Assembly (NCBI RefSeq): GCF_018263925.1
Contig: NZ_JAEVHF010000013.1
Coordinates: 62,001 to 126,000, forward strand
Reading direction: 5' to 3'
Origin: Kistimonas asteriae
GTDB lineage: Bacteria > Pseudomonadota > Gammaproteobacteria > Pseudomonadales > Endozoicomonadaceae
Length of the DNA: 64,000 nt
Shown here in pieces: positions 27,918 to 37,781 of this stretch. The position numbers were made by a program, and so were the translations under genes. Below the pieces are notes generated by a model. It was not told the DNA's origin and did not search any database. It worked only from the letters and a program-made list of their open reading frames with translations. Position 1 is the stretch's first letter; every line of letters starts with the position of its first letter.

Positions 27918-28406
27918 ATGAAGTTGACCAGACAACTTTACCCCTTACTGCTTCTAGTGGGTTCATTCTCACTTGTCCACGCCGCTGACAACGAGAACGC
28001 TGACCCATCCGTTCCGGTGTATGATATGGGCGATGGCTACCATAATTATCCGCCCGGTCACACCGAACCGCCCCCAGACGCGCCCTTACGTTATGGCCGA
28101 ACCACGTCCAACACCTTCCCGCTGCCCAGCATGGCCAGTGAAGACATGGCCGATGCGTCTGTCCCGGGCGCACTTCAGGCAACCTCCGCCGGTCAGAGCG
28201 ACGACGATGAACGGGAAAAGCATAACGTCAATGTGGGAATCACGATCGACGAACTGGAAGATACGATTGATATTTCACTGCCAAATGACAACCTGGCCAG
28301 TCAGGGACAACAGCGACCAACCACCGTTAGTATTGACGTGACTTACAGCAATGACAGTTCAACCGATGTGCATGTTACGGCAACAACCACATCCTATAAT
28401 GAATAA
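27918..28406 (+). CDS. Small secreted protein of unknown function
   Basis: 162 residues from the ATG at 27918; an in-frame ATG at 27903 is also possible, and neither has a strong ribosome-binding site. A signal peptide (LYPLLLLVGSFSLVHAAD) is followed by a Pro/Gly/Tyr-rich stretch (GYHNYPPGHTEPPPDAP) and an acidic middle. The end is Thr/Ser/Val-rich and likely beta (TTVSIDVTYSNDSS). I recognise no family. It is divergent from the SOR-like gene and convergent with the small gene at 28519. Confidence 0.55.
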   Translation: MKLTRQLYPLLLLVGSFSLVHAADNENADPSVPVYDMGDGYHNYPPGHTEPPPDAPLRYGRTTSNTFPLPSMASEDMADASVPGALQATSAGQSDDDEREKHNVNVGITIDELEDTIDISLPNDNLASQGQQRPTTVSIDVTYSNDSSTDVHVTATTTSYNE

Positions 28407-28481
28407 CCCTTAGAAAAAGAATACCATTGCACGGAATTGATTATTAATAAAAGAAGGATACAGTCATTAAAGCGGAACATT

Positions 28482-28520
28482 AAACAGCTTTATTTGGGGA
28501 TGATTTAATAAAGCTGTTTT
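28482..28520. terminator. Bidirectional terminator
   Basis: Perfect 13-bp inverted repeat AAACAGCTTTATT / AATAAAGCTGTTT between convergent genes; it overlaps the stop codon of the minus-strand gene. Confidence 0.7.
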
Positions 28521-28752
28521 AATGAATCACCTTTTTATCGGACTCGTCTCTCGCCCGAAACCAGTCTTTTAATTTTTCCCTGACGGTTTTAGATTCCACC
28601 AGAAACTCCGGATGCAGGGAATGCCTGATAGATTTCACCTTACCATCAAGCTCTTCCAGGCGCTCTATGGCAATGTCGACATTATTCTCTTTAATGAAAC
28701 GAACCATTTCCGAGGTTGGTCCACAAATCGCCTGCCGGTATTCCTTGTCCAT
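28519..28752 (-). CDS. Small charged helical protein, unknown
   Basis: 77 residues from the ATG at 28752, chosen because GGGAG lies 7 bases upstream. Mostly charged helix (FIKENNVDIAIERLEELDGK) and basic/acidic at the end. No signal peptide or family recognised. It ends in the terminator hairpin at 28482. Confidence 0.55.
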   Translation of the reverse strand: MDKEYRQAICGPTSEMVRFIKENNVDIAIERLEELDGKVKSIRHSLHPEFLVESKTVREKLKDWFRARDESDKKVIH

Positions 28753-28962
28753 AATAACTCCCAATTCCAGCGGAATAATAACCACGAGCAGCTCTAATTC
28801 GCCTTATTTGTGATTTTTTTTATTTGAATTAAGCATTTTTACCAACTGTGTATATACTGGAAGCCTCACAGTCAGGAAGAGGACGTTCCCTGACTATATC
28901 GCCTATGGGCGAAAAAGGTTTAACCGCCAGGGTTGGCATAAATAGAACGGCAGATACCAGCA

Positions 28963-29535
28963 ATGGGCAGGCATACAAGCTTTGAACTGACTGAAGTACT
29001 GAGTCAGGCGATGGATTTATTCTGGCGCCTTGGCTATGCCAGTACATCTATGCGTCATGTTGAGGAGGTTACGGGCTTAAATCCCGGTAGCCTCTATCAC
29101 CATTTCAGCAGTAAAGAAGGCCTCTATAAAGCGGTTATTGAGCATTATTACACTGCCATACTCCAGCCTCGCCTGTACCATTATCGTCACACCGCCTCGC
29201 CCAGGGAATGCCTTCGGCGCTTTTTCACGACCAGTTATCGTCATTTCCCGGCCAAAGAATACCGTGGGCATTGCCTGCTATTGCTGGCTGTGGTGGAAAC
29301 CAAGCACCATGACGATCTAAGCCCACAGTTTCAGCAATATATTTCTGAATTAAAACAGGACTTTACCGCCATTCTGACGCTGGATACAGAGCTGAAAGTC
29401 CCTGAGACCAGTGCGGACTATCTCTTTGAATGCTATATCGCGCTACAGTTCTATGCCTGCCTGAATCCCAGCCGGAAATTCCTGGATAACAAGGTACGCG
29501 TGTTCTTTGAAAGATTAACCCTGCTGGATCGCTAG
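28963..29535 (+). CDS. TetR/AcrR-family transcriptional regulator
   Basis: 190 residues. The N-terminal helix-turn-helix is typical: LSQAMDLFWRLGYASTSM, then VTGLNPGSLYHHFSSKEGLYKAVI. The C-terminal ligand-binding domain is unrelated to any I can name. It stands alone, 211 bp from a divergent small gene and 71 bp before the ndpA-like gene, so its target is not clear from context. Confidence 0.9.
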   Translation: MGRHTSFELTEVLSQAMDLFWRLGYASTSMRHVEEVTGLNPGSLYHHFSSKEGLYKAVIEHYYTAILQPRLYHYRHTASPRECLRRFFTTSYRHFPAKEYRGHCLLLLAVVETKHHDDLSPQFQQYISELKQDFTAILTLDTELKVPETSADYLFECYIALQFYACLNPSRKFLDNKVRVFFERLTLLDR

Positions 29536-29605
29536 CTCACTGTAATTCCCAGCCCCCTGTGCAATAATCCCGCTTCTGATTCGACATGTCTGAAGTGCAG
29601 TACTT

Positions 29606-30604
29606 ATGGCCATTAGCAATATTATTGTTCACCATCTTGAACGCAATCCGGATGCTGACAGCTCCACTGTGCATCCCCGGTCAACCCCGCTGCCGGTGAC
29701 ACCGGCGACAGAAGGCCTGCTGCAGGATCTGCTGCAAAGCTACAACCAGAAATCCGACAAGGCCCATGGCTGTTTCCCGGAATCCGACGGTGATTCAGGG
29801 CTGCAACACTGGCTCAAGGCCTACCTGGATGAACAGCTGCCCTTCGTCGACTTCAGCCTCAAGACCACAGAAAGCCTGAAAGAAAAGCTCGATGCCGCCG
29901 GCATGTTTCCGGGCGGTTTCGTACTGATAGCCCACTACCGCAGTGGACTGACCCAGTATCTGCTGATAACCCTGGTCAGCCCGGCCAGCAGCGTCACGGT
30001 CACTGACCAGCTGGATATTATTGATACTGCCTACCTGGATATGGGGCGTCTTAACCTGGCCGCTCGCATCAACATTACGGAATGGCAGAACAACTCTCAG
30101 GCTCAACGTTATATTTCCTGGATCAAACCCCGCGGCGGACGCCGCCTCAGCGACTGCTTCAGGGATTTCCTGGGTGGCACCGAGACAGCCAATACCAAGA
30201 AAGATACCGATACCCTGATGAACGCCGTCGAAGCTTACTGCGACACCAGTGAAACACCGACAGAACAGGGTGGCGTCAAGAAACGGGTCTATGAATACTG
30301 CAATGAGCAGCTTCAATCCAGCGAAGCCATTTCCCTGGACGAATTATCTGCCTTCCTGAACGAGGCGGAACCCGACAATTTTGCACGCTTCGTCAACACA
30401 CAGGATTATGATGTTGCCCCGGAAATCGCTCCCAGCAAAAGCCAACTGAAGCGACTGATTCGTTACTCCGGACGTGCCAAGGGATTCAATATCGCCTTCG
30501 AGGCTGAACTGCTAGGCAGCCGTATCACCTATAACCGGGAAAACGATACCCTGACCATTCAGGGCATCCCGGATAACCTCAAGTCCCAACTTGAAAAAGC
30601 CTGA
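29606..30604 (+). CDS. ndpA: Nucleoid-associated protein NdpA/YejK
   Basis: 332 residues, normal for the family. Seen: the N-terminus ISNIIVHHLER, a long helical region, FVLIAHYRSG, and the diagnostic RYISWIKPRGGRRLSDCFRDFLG. NdpA binds the bacterial nucleoid, and in some species it modulates nuclease or topoisomerase sensitivity. Confidence 0.92.
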   Translation: MAISNIIVHHLERNPDADSSTVHPRSTPLPVTPATEGLLQDLLQSYNQKSDKAHGCFPESDGDSGLQHWLKAYLDEQLPFVDFSLKTTESLKEKLDAAGMFPGGFVLIAHYRSGLTQYLLITLVSPASSVTVTDQLDIIDTAYLDMGRLNLAARINITEWQNNSQAQRYISWIKPRGGRRLSDCFRDFLGGTETANTKKDTDTLMNAVEAYCDTSETPTEQGGVKKRVYEYCNEQLQSSEAISLDELSAFLNEAEPDNFARFVNTQDYDVAPEIAPSKSQLKRLIRYSGRAKGFNIAFEAELLGSRITYNRENDTLTIQGIPDNLKSQLEKA

Positions 30605-30642
30605 GAATCGCTGACCGCCGCTTGCGCATGAGGACGTGATCT

Positions 30643-31287
30643 ATGAAATCAATCAGAATATGGGATGTACCGACGCGCCTGTTCCACTGGCTTCTGGTGC
30701 TGGCTATCGCTGGCCTCTGGTATACCGGTACCGAAGGCGATATGGACAGGCATCTGCCGCTGGCCTATTTCACGCTGGCGCTCCTGCTGTTTCGGTTTAT
30801 CTGGGGATTTGTCGGTGGTTTCTATTCGCGATTCTCTGCGTTCCAGCTGGCGCCCGCGAATGCGATCCGTTATATCCGTAGCGGTCTGAAGAGCGATTAC
30901 CCTGGCCACAACCCACTGGGCAGCTGGAGTGTTGTGGCGTTACTACTCAGCGTTGCAGTCCAACTGACCACCGGACTGTTTGCCAATGACGCCATTCTGA
31001 CTGAAGGCCCACTGGCTCACTATGTGTCCAGTAATCTCAGCGATCAGATGACCAGCTGGCATTCCCTGAACTTCAATATTCTGTTGGGACTGATCGCCCT
31101 GCATATCGCAGCAGTATTGTTTTACTCCGTCATCAAACGGGATGATATTCTGCCTGCCATGATTACCGGTAATCGCTCTGTTTCGGCAGATACAGACGAA
31201 CCTGCCCGCAAAAACCCTGCCTACAGCCTGATCGCTATTGCTGTTGCCGCCGGTATCGTGTGGCTGATCACACAGTTAGGATACTAA
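30643..31287 (+). CDS. Cytochrome b561-family di-haem membrane protein
   Basis: 214 residues with four to five membrane helices. The start IRIWDVPTRLFHWLLV carries the first haem-ligand His. Further His residues lie in MTSWHSLNFNILLGLIALHI, and FRFIWGFVGG is typical. Such proteins pass electrons between quinones or other donors and periplasmic c-type cytochromes. It is convergent with a cytochrome c' gene, a pairing found in other proteobacteria and likely functional. GAGGACGTGATCT precedes the ATG. Confidence 0.88.
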   Translation: MKSIRIWDVPTRLFHWLLVLAIAGLWYTGTEGDMDRHLPLAYFTLALLLFRFIWGFVGGFYSRFSAFQLAPANAIRYIRSGLKSDYPGHNPLGSWSVVALLLSVAVQLTTGLFANDAILTEGPLAHYVSSNLSDQMTSWHSLNFNILLGLIALHIAAVLFYSVIKRDDILPAMITGNRSVSADTDEPARKNPAYSLIAIAVAAGIVWLITQLGY

Positions 31288-31312
31288 GTATTCAATAGAC
31301 TACTAGCGCAAT

Positions 31313-31350
31313 AAAAAAGCAGCAATTGACGATTCAATTGCTGCTTTTTT
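31313..31350. terminator. Bidirectional terminator between the two cytochrome genes
   Basis: AAAAAAGCAGCAATTG / CAATTGCTGCTTTTTT perfect inverted repeat with a 6-base loop. Confidence 0.92.
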
Positions 31351-31369
31351 GATTCTTTATCACAAGGTC

Positions 31370-31819
31370 TTATTTATACTTGTAGGGTTTGTGGCAGCTG
31401 CCACAGGTACCGGCTGTTACTTTGAACTCTGCACGGATTTCGCCCATATCGCCCTTCCCGGCGACCTGCTGCAGCTTGAGCGCCTGATCATGGAATTCTC
31501 TCATTTTCTGATCAAAGTCTGCTTTTTTTTCCCAGACAGCCGGCTTTGACTTCGAATCATCAGTTAGCCGCTTTTCTGCGAATCCCTCGTAAGACCAACT
31601 ACTCAGCGCAGCCAGCCGATCAGCATCTGCGGAGAAACGTGCCGCATCGTAAGGCTGCTTGCCTTTGATCATATCGCCCATTTCGCCGAAATAGGTGCCA
31701 ATCAAATGCATATGTGATTTGCGCAAGGCAACAGCATCTTCATCTTTATCGAAAGTCACGGCGTGTGCTGACACATTGAACGCAACTGCCGCCAAACTCA
31801 TCAAGGCTATCTTTTTCAT
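31370..31819 (-). CDS. Cytochrome c'
   Basis: 149 residues: signal peptide (about 1-20), four-helix-bundle body and a C-terminal haem site CGSCHK, the diagnostic cytochrome c' placement. It binds haem c in the periplasm; family members bind NO and CO and can protect against NO. The cytochrome b561 gene points towards it and may be the electron partner. Confidence 0.92.
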   Translation of the reverse strand: MKKIALMSLAAVAFNVSAHAVTFDKDEDAVALRKSHMHLIGTYFGEMGDMIKGKQPYDAARFSADADRLAALSSWSYEGFAEKRLTDDSKSKPAVWEKKADFDQKMREFHDQALKLQQVAGKGDMGEIRAEFKVTAGTCGSCHKPYKYK

Positions 31820-32032
31820 CAGCTAATCGACTCTCTCGTTCTGTTGTTGTTCAGAGTAATCTCACGGTGGCGCGTCGGCTTGTCATAAGCCTGGAAAGGT
31901 ACCGTTATCATTAAATTCCGCGCGAGAGTCTAGCATAGCCCCCTCAGCAGAACAGCGAGAACGGGGCAGGCAAAACGTAAAGAAACGAAAATTATTAACG
32001 TTTACAAGAGAGGGAACAGGACAAGCAGAATG

Positions 32033-32064
32033 CCTGCCACCATCGAGCTGACGACGGTGGCAGG
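32033..32064 (-). terminator. Likely ychF terminator
   Basis: CCTGCCACC / GGTGGCAGG inverted repeat just past the ychF stop; the U run is weak. Confidence 0.45.
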
Positions 32065-32073
32065 TGTTATTAA

Positions 32074-33165
32074 TCAGACATTGAAGCGGAAGTGCAGAAC
32101 ATCACCGTCCTGAACAATATACTCTTTCCCTTCAACACGCAGGCGACCGGCCTCCTTGGCACCCTGCTCACCATTGTATTTGGTGAAATCCTCATAGCTG
32201 GTCACTTCGGCACGGATGAAGCCACGCTGGAAGTCTGTATGGATGACGCCCGCGGCTTCTGGCGCTGTTGCACCGATCTTCACCGTCCAGGCACGCACTT
32301 CCTTCACACCGGCCGTGAAGTACGTCTGCAGCCCAAGCAGCTCATAGCCCGCACGGATAACGCGATCCAGACCCGGCTCTTCCATACCCAGGTCCGCCAG
32401 GAATTCGCCTTTTTCTTCGTCATCCAACTCGGCGATCTCGGCTTCCAGCTTGTTGCAGATCGGCACCACGATGGAACCTTCCGCCTCTGCCAGCGCGAAC
32501 ACCTTGTCCAGGTGAGGATTATTCTCAAAGCCATCCTCATCCACATTGGCAATGTACATGGTCGGCTTGCTGGTGAGCATGTGGAACATTTTGACCAGCT
32601 TCCACTCTTCCGGCGTGAAGCTCAGGCTGCGCACCGGACGCCCTTCTTCCAGCGCCGGAATCATTTTTTCCAGCAACGCTTTCTGGGCCAGCGCTTCCTT
32701 ATCGCCACCCTTGGCAGCGCGGGAGATACGCTTCTCCTGCTTTTCCAGACTGTCCAGATCCGCCAGCGCCAGCTCAGTATTGATGATTTCAATATCAGAG
32801 ATTGGGTCAATCCGGTTGGCAACATGAATAACATTATCATTTTCGAAGCAACGCACGACGTGGGCGATGGCATCGGTTTCCCGGATATTGGCCAGGAACT
32901 GGTTCCCCAGACCTTCTCCCTTGGAAGCCCCTTCGACCAGGCCGGCGATATCCACGAATTCCATGGTGGTTGGCAATACCCGCTGGGGCTTCACAATCGC
33001 AGCCAGCCTGTCCAGACGGGGATCCGGCATAGGCACCACGCCTGCATTCGGCTCGATAGTGCAGAAAGGGAAGTTTTCCGCATCAATACCCGCCTTGGTC
33101 AGGGCGTTGAAGAGAGTGGACTTACCAACATTCGGCAGTCCAACTATGCCGCATTTAAAACCCAT
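32074..33165 (-). CDS. ychF: Redox-regulated ATPase/GTPase YchF (Obg-like)
   Basis: 363 residues, full length. Walker [19 protein letters not shown] is near the N-terminus, then [20 protein letters not shown] (G3) and a C-terminal TGS domain ([16 protein letters not shown]). YchF binds ribosomes and hydrolyses ATP. The pth-ychF neighbourhood is conserved; here an unrelated secreted-protein gene lies between them. Confidence 0.97.
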   Translation of the reverse strand: MGFKCGIVGLPNVGKSTLFNALTKAGIDAENFPFCTIEPNAGVVPMPDPRLDRLAAIVKPQRVLPTTMEFVDIAGLVEGASKGEGLGNQFLANIRETDAIAHVVRCFENDNVIHVANRIDPISDIEIINTELALADLDSLEKQEKRISRAAKGGDKEALAQKALLEKMIPALEEGRPVRSLSFTPEEWKLVKMFHMLTSKPTMYIANVDEDGFENNPHLDKVFALAEAEGSIVVPICNKLEAEIAELDDEEKGEFLADLGMEEPGLDRVIRAGYELLGLQTYFTAGVKEVRAWTVKIGATAPEAAGVIHTDFQRGFIRAEVTSYEDFTKYNGEQGAKEAGRLRVEGKEYIVQDGDVLHFRFNV

Positions 33166-33334
33166 GCTTGTCTACCTTATTCAGCAGAATAATCGTCAAT
33201 AAAACCGGCGGATTATACGGGCTGAAAAGACGCTGCGCAAAAATGCTGAAAATCCATCCATTCTCAAGGTGAGCAGTAGGCAATTACACGCTAGATTTTT
33301 AACAGGGACTGCGGGAAAAGAGAGCCAAAACACC

Positions 33335-35047
33335 ATGGATTACCGGGATTTGCGTCAGGGAATCATCACTTCGATGTTGATAGCATCGTTGCTGGGTGTG
33401 GCAGGCGTCAGTCCGGTGACGGCCAACCAGGAAGCCGAGGCAAAACAGGATATTCTGAATTTTGTCCAGTCCCGCAACCAGCAGCACTACATGCAAACAT
33501 TGAATGCGCATGTCAAAGAACTGGTCACATTATTTTCCAGCAAGGCATTACAGCAGCTCCAGAAAAACAATGACCGCAGTATTCAGGGCAAGCCACTGAC
33601 CAAGCTGGATAGCAATGTCGGCATCGCCCTGGACAAACTCACGGATGATCAGCGTACCTCGCTCCACCAGCTGCTCGCCACTGCGCTGGACACCGGCGGC
33701 TATCAACGCCTGACCGCCATACTGAACCAGAAATTCCTGCATCAGGAAATGGCCGGTCATGACAGCGACCTGCTGACGGATCGCCTGCCCGAAGAACGAC
33801 TCCTGCTGACGGGCATTCCTGGCAGCCATGAATGGGGGATTCGCCTCGGTGGACCGTGGCTGAATATTGACCTGTTTTTCGATATGGCCGAAGGGCGAAA
33901 CCGTGTCAGCACAGGCCCCCTCTTCATGGCCAGCTATCCGACTCAGGTCCCACCGGCACCCGCCATTGACCTCAGCCAGAATTCAACAGAAATACACTAC
34001 CCCTACCTGCGCTGGCATGAGCAGGCCGGCCAGACCGTACTCTGGCAGGCAGGCCATTTTGCCCGTACCACGGTGAAGGAACTCCGGTCTGTTGTGCGCT
34101 ACAAGACCTGCCTGAACCGCAAAGCACTTACTGACGAATGCCTGATGATTCCAAAACTGCCAGATTCAGCGGCATTCCTGACGCCGGCAACCCCCACGGT
34201 CAGGATTGACCAGCTGACGGTGGCTGAGCGCTACTACTTCAAACGCTTTGTGAAAACCATTCTGGAAAACTGGCAGCCGGAGACCCGTGATCCCTCCGAC
34301 ACCATGGAGCAGCTGAATCTGGCCAGACTCGCCTGGGCAGGGAATCCAGAAGAACAGGATCAGGGGTTTTATCTTCGCATTCAGTCAGAAACGCTGCTGA
34401 TTGAACTTCTCCAGACCCCAATGACGCTCACCACCGACACCATGGGCCTGCCCAATAATGCCACCTTCATGGTTTTTCGGGATCTCAGTTCACCGCATGA
34501 TTTTGACCCACTCAGCAATACGCTCAAACTGCTGAATCAGGCTCGAAAGGACGCGGAAGCTGAAAAGTCATCAGCAATGCCGCACAACATGGAGACAGCC
34601 AGCGCTGCAATGATGATGGGTGAACCCACCCAAAACAACATGCGATCCAATGACGCCATCACATGGCTCAGGGACTCTGCCTATCTGGAAGGGGTGGAAA
34701 TCAAAATTGGCTACGAAGGCAAACAGGTCGCTACCGGCACACCATTTTATCCCGTCGTACGTACACGCTTAAACGGTAGTCTTCACAAGAATATGCGTGT
34801 CAGCGTGACACTCCAGGATCAGCACGGCCAAGCCCTAATTGTTGGCCATCCCCTTAAATATGACAATGAAAGAGGGCTCTATTCCAGCGCTCTGACACTG
34901 CCAGAAGCCATGAGCGGGACACCCGTGATCATTACCTATTCGATCCATCAACCCGGCAGTCATTACGAAGGGATATACGACGCAACAGTAAGGCCCGACA
35001 TGCCACTGGATAGCGCACCCGGCAGCTCAGGCCGAAAAGGTATGTAA
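33335..35047 (+). CDS. Secreted protein of unknown function (570 aa)
   Basis: Start taken at the ATG 33335 (MDYRDLRQG), which gives a signal peptide with a hydrophobic core ITSMLIASLLGVAGV. No domain recognised. The N-terminal third is helical with many Gln and Leu, the middle (about 170-280) is beta-rich (GIRLGGPWLNIDLFFDMAEG), and there are only two Cys (KTCLN and DECLM). The C-terminal part (about 460-560) looks like an immunoglobulin-like sandwich (VRTRLNGSLHKNMRVSVTLQD). It is inserted, on the opposite strand, between pth and ychF, and its end overlaps the pth end by 21 bp. Confidence 0.65.
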   Translation: MDYRDLRQGIITSMLIASLLGVAGVSPVTANQEAEAKQDILNFVQSRNQQHYMQTLNAHVKELVTLFSSKALQQLQKNNDRSIQGKPLTKLDSNVGIALDKLTDDQRTSLHQLLATALDTGGYQRLTAILNQKFLHQEMAGHDSDLLTDRLPEERLLLTGIPGSHEWGIRLGGPWLNIDLFFDMAEGRNRVSTGPLFMASYPTQVPPAPAIDLSQNSTEIHYPYLRWHEQAGQTVLWQAGHFARTTVKELRSVVRYKTCLNRKALTDECLMIPKLPDSAAFLTPATPTVRIDQLTVAERYYFKRFVKTILENWQPETRDPSDTMEQLNLARLAWAGNPEEQDQGFYLRIQSETLLIELLQTPMTLTTDTMGLPNNATFMVFRDLSSPHDFDPLSNTLKLLNQARKDAEAEKSSAMPHNMETASAAMMMGEPTQNNMRSNDAITWLRDSAYLEGVEIKIGYEGKQVATGTPFYPVVRTRLNGSLHKNMRVSVTLQDQHGQALIVGHPLKYDNERGLYSSALTLPEAMSGTPVIITYSIHQPGSHYEGIYDATVRPDMPLDSAPGSSGRKGM

Positions 35048-35629
35048 TGCCTGTACAGCCTTGGCCCATGAGCCATCCAACACCTCAGGCATCAGCCGCA
35101 CCGACTCATCAATGACAGTACGAATCTTGTCATCATCCTGCCTTGACGGCTTGTTAAGCACATAACCCACAACCTTGCTGCTGTCACCGGGATGCCCGAC
35201 CCCGATTCGCAAACGCAGAAAGTCCCGATTATTGCCCAGACGGCTGATGATATCCCGTAAGCCATTATGGCCGCCATGGCCACCACCCTGCTTGAGCCTC
35301 GCGGTTCCAACTGGAATATCGAGTTCATCATGGGCGACAAGAATGGACTGGGGAGGAATACGGTAGAAGTTCGCGATGGCAGCCACAGCCTGGCCACTGC
35401 GATTCATGAACGTGGTGGGATAAAGCAACCGGATATCACGCCCGCCCAAATAGATTTTTGCGGTCAGTCCGTGAAATTTCTTTTCCGGCTGAAGACTGGC
35501 ACCGCAGCTGCGGGCCAGCGCTTCAAGGAACCAGACGCCGGCATTGTGGCGGGTATCTTCATATTCTGCACCGGGATTACCCAGGCCAACAATCAGTTCG
35601 ACAGCCTCATTCGGGGTTGTCTGCGCCAC
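35027..35629 (-). CDS. pth: Peptidyl-tRNA hydrolase
   Basis: 200 residues. It releases peptides from peptidyl-tRNA lost by ribosomes. Seen: GLGNPGAEYEDTRHNAG with the catalytic His, FMNRSGQAV, HDELDIPVG, and GGHGGHNGLRDI. The start is GTG at 35629 with GGAG 8 bases upstream. It lies 27 bp downstream of rplY, a common operon. Confidence 0.96.
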   Translation of the reverse strand: MAQTTPNEAVELIVGLGNPGAEYEDTRHNAGVWFLEALARSCGASLQPEKKFHGLTAKIYLGGRDIRLLYPTTFMNRSGQAVAAIANFYRIPPQSILVAHDELDIPVGTARLKQGGGHGGHNGLRDIISRLGNNRDFLRLRIGVGHPGDSSKVVGYVLNKPSRQDDDKIRTVIDESVRLMPEVLDGSWAKAVQALHTFSA

Positions 35630-35655
35630 AATGTCGTCTCCGTCCGTGTTATAGC

Positions 35656-36294
35656 TTACTCAGCGCTGCTTTCGCCTTCGCCTTCAGCGGCTTCATCAGC
35701 TACGTCTTCCTTGGTCGCACGTACTGCCTGAACACCGGCTACTGGCAGATCGTGGTCTTCACCGTGCATCAAGTGAACCAGCTTAACGCTTTCAGCAACC
35801 TTCAGCTCAGACAGGTGTACACTGCCACCCAGCTCAACGGCTTCCATGTCAACTTCGATGAACTCAGGCAGGTCCTTCGGCAGGCAGCGAACTTCTACTT
35901 CTACCATGTTGTGGGTGATCGCACCACCCGCCTTTGCACCGGCGCAGATATCTTCGTTGATGAAGTGCAGCGGTACGTTGGTGGTGATTTCAGTGGCAGC
36001 ATCAACACGCAGGAAGTCCATGTGCATGGCGAATTCCTTAGCAGGGTGGCGCTGAATATCCTTCAGGATAGCCTGCTCGGTCTTGCCTTCAACATTCAGG
36101 GTAACGATCTGCGCGTAGAACGCTTCGCTTTCCTGCGCCTTACGAACGTCCTTGGCCATCAGAGTGATCTGGGTGGCTTCAGCATTGGCACCGTAGATGA
36201 TAGCGGGCAGTTTTTCTGCGTGACGCAGGCGGCGGCTCGCACCTTTCCCTACATCCTTACGCAGTTCAGCATTCAGAACGATTGCTTCAGACAT
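35656..36294 (-). CDS. rplY: 50S ribosomal protein L25 (long CTC form)
   Basis: 212 residues from the ATG at 36294 (MSEAIVLNAELR), with GGAG 6-9 bases upstream. The N-terminal 5S-rRNA-binding domain has RKDVGKGASRRLRH and PAIIYG. The C-terminal TL5/CTC domain ends in an acidic tail EGEGESSAE. Followed by pth. Confidence 0.96.
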   Translation of the reverse strand: MSEAIVLNAELRKDVGKGASRRLRHAEKLPAIIYGANAEATQITLMAKDVRKAQESEAFYAQIVTLNVEGKTEQAILKDIQRHPAKEFAMHMDFLRVDAATEITTNVPLHFINEDICAGAKAGGAITHNMVEVEVRCLPKDLPEFIEVDMEAVELGGSVHLSELKVAESVKLVHLMHGEDHDLPVAGVQAVRATKEDVADEAAEGEGESSAE

Positions 36295-36445
36295 GGTCTT
36301 CTCCAATAAAAATAAAACCGTGACAGACGGCGACCAGTCTGTCACTGCAGATAACGAAGCGGCGTATCATACCTGCAATAGAGACTTTGTCAAAGCCGTA
36401 TCATCCGGGACGCAACAGGCTGACTGTAGGTAAATAGCGCCCCAT

Positions 36446-36477
36446 AAAAAAAGCAGCCCTAAAAGGCTGCTTTTTTT
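36446..36477 (-). terminator. prs terminator
   Basis: AAAAAAAGCAGCC / GGCTGCTTTTTTT stem-loop directly after the prs stop codon, between prs and rplY. Confidence 0.92.
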
Positions 36478-36493
36478 CAGAGCATGTCGCTAA

Positions 36494-37435
36494 TTAGCGA
36501 AACATGGCACTGATAGATTCAGCATTGCTGATACGACGCACGGATTCGGCAACTAACGGAGACATATCCAGCTGACGGATACGATCCACAGCACGGGCTG
36601 CCGGAGTCAGCGGGATGGTATTGGTAACAACCAGCTCATCCAGCTCAGAATTGGCAACATTTTCCAGTGCACGGCCAGACAGTACCGGATGCGTTGCATA
36701 GGCAAATACCTGCTTGGCACCCTTTTCCTTCAGGGCAATGGTTGCCTGGCACAGGGTTCCGGCGGTATCGACCATATCATCCACCAGAATACAGGTACGA
36801 CCATTGACATCACCGATAATGTTCATGACTTCTGCTTTATTCGCTTCCGGACGACGTTTGTCGATGATAGCCAGTTCAGCATTCAGACGCTTAGCCACCG
36901 CACGGGCACGTACAACACCACCATGGTCAGGAGAAACGATCACCATGTTATCGAGATTTCTGCGCTCGATATCATCCAGCAAAACCGGAGAACCATAGAT
37001 ATTGTCGACAGGAATATCGAAGAATCCCTGAATCTGATCAGCATGCAGGTCAACGGTCAGCACACGGTCAACCCCCACGCTGGCGATCATATCGGCAACA
37101 ACTTTGGCGCTGATAGCAACACGGGTTGAACGGGGACGGCGGTCCTGGCGGGCATAACCGAAATAAGGAATAACGGCAGTAACACGGGCAGCAGAGGAAC
37201 GGCGCATGGCGTCAGCCATGACCAGGAGTTCCATCAGGTTATCATTGGTCGGTGCACAGGTGGACTGGATGATGAAGACATCCTTGCCGCGCACATTTTC
37301 CTGGATTTCAACAGAGACTTCTCCGTCACTGAAGCGTCCCACACTGGCCTTTCCCAGTGGGATATGCAGGTGATCGACGACCTTCTGAACGAGTTCCGGG
37401 TTAGAATTACCGGCGAACACCATCATCTTCGACAC
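36494..37435 (-). CDS. prs: Ribose-phosphate pyrophosphokinase
   Basis: 313 residues. It makes PRPP from ribose 5-phosphate and ATP for nucleotide, His and Trp synthesis. Seen: [10 protein letters not shown] catalytic loop, [22 protein letters not shown], and the PRPP site [13 protein letters not shown]. The start is GTG at 37435 after AAGGTG, matching the family start SKMMVFAGN. It lies downstream of tRNA-Gln. Confidence 0.97.
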   Translation of the reverse strand: MSKMMVFAGNSNPELVQKVVDHLHIPLGKASVGRFSDGEVSVEIQENVRGKDVFIIQSTCAPTNDNLMELLVMADAMRRSSAARVTAVIPYFGYARQDRRPRSTRVAISAKVVADMIASVGVDRVLTVDLHADQIQGFFDIPVDNIYGSPVLLDDIERRNLDNMVIVSPDHGGVVRARAVAKRLNAELAIIDKRRPEANKAEVMNIIGDVNGRTCILVDDMVDTAGTLCQATIALKEKGAKQVFAYATHPVLSGRALENVANSELDELVVTNTIPLTPAARAVDRIRQLDMSPLVAESVRRISNAESISAMFR

Positions 37436-37514
37436 AGTAGCACCTTGAGTCTCTTTGCAGTTTGGAAAGCGTTATCAAGTACGCGGGTACAGTTGATGCC
37501 TATGCTTGAAAGTC

Positions 37515-37589
37515 TGGCTGGGGTGGCAGGATTCGAACCTACGCATGACGGGATCAAAACCCGTTGCCTTACCGCTTGGCGACACCCCA
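37515..37589 (-). tRNA. tRNA-Gln (anticodon TTG)
   Basis: 75 bases including an encoded CCA. The acceptor stem TGGGGTG pairs with CACCCCA, the anticodon loop reads TTTTGAT, and the T arm contains GGTTCGAATCC. It sits 80 bp upstream of prs, as in Pseudomonas. Confidence 0.96.
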
Positions 37590-37718
37590 GTTACGGTCAT
37601 CATTTTATAATCTACCCGGCTCCCTGCCAGCGTTGCGATTATCCCCGATGGCCGGATCTTTCGCAATATCATCAGCCTTCAGGGCTCTTTCACTGAGTCA
37701 CCGTTAGAAGGCGGCGCT

Positions 37719-37747
37719 ACTCTACAAAGTGACACAAAAACTGTCAA
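37719..37747 (-). promoter_or_regulatory. Sigma-70 promoter for tRNA-Gln/prs
   Basis: TTGACA, 17 bases, TAGAGT on the minus strand, about 130 bp upstream of the tRNA. It lies between the lolB end and the tRNA, where ispE would normally be. Confidence 0.55.
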
Positions 37748-37781
37748 ACGCGGAATATGCATACTTTACGTAGTGTTAACG

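Noticed and set aside
32092..33192. 366-codon frame on the plus strand
   Set aside because: Antisense shadow of ychF, which is certain.
35458..36309. 283-codon plus-strand frame
   Set aside because: Antisense to rplY and pth, both clear genes.
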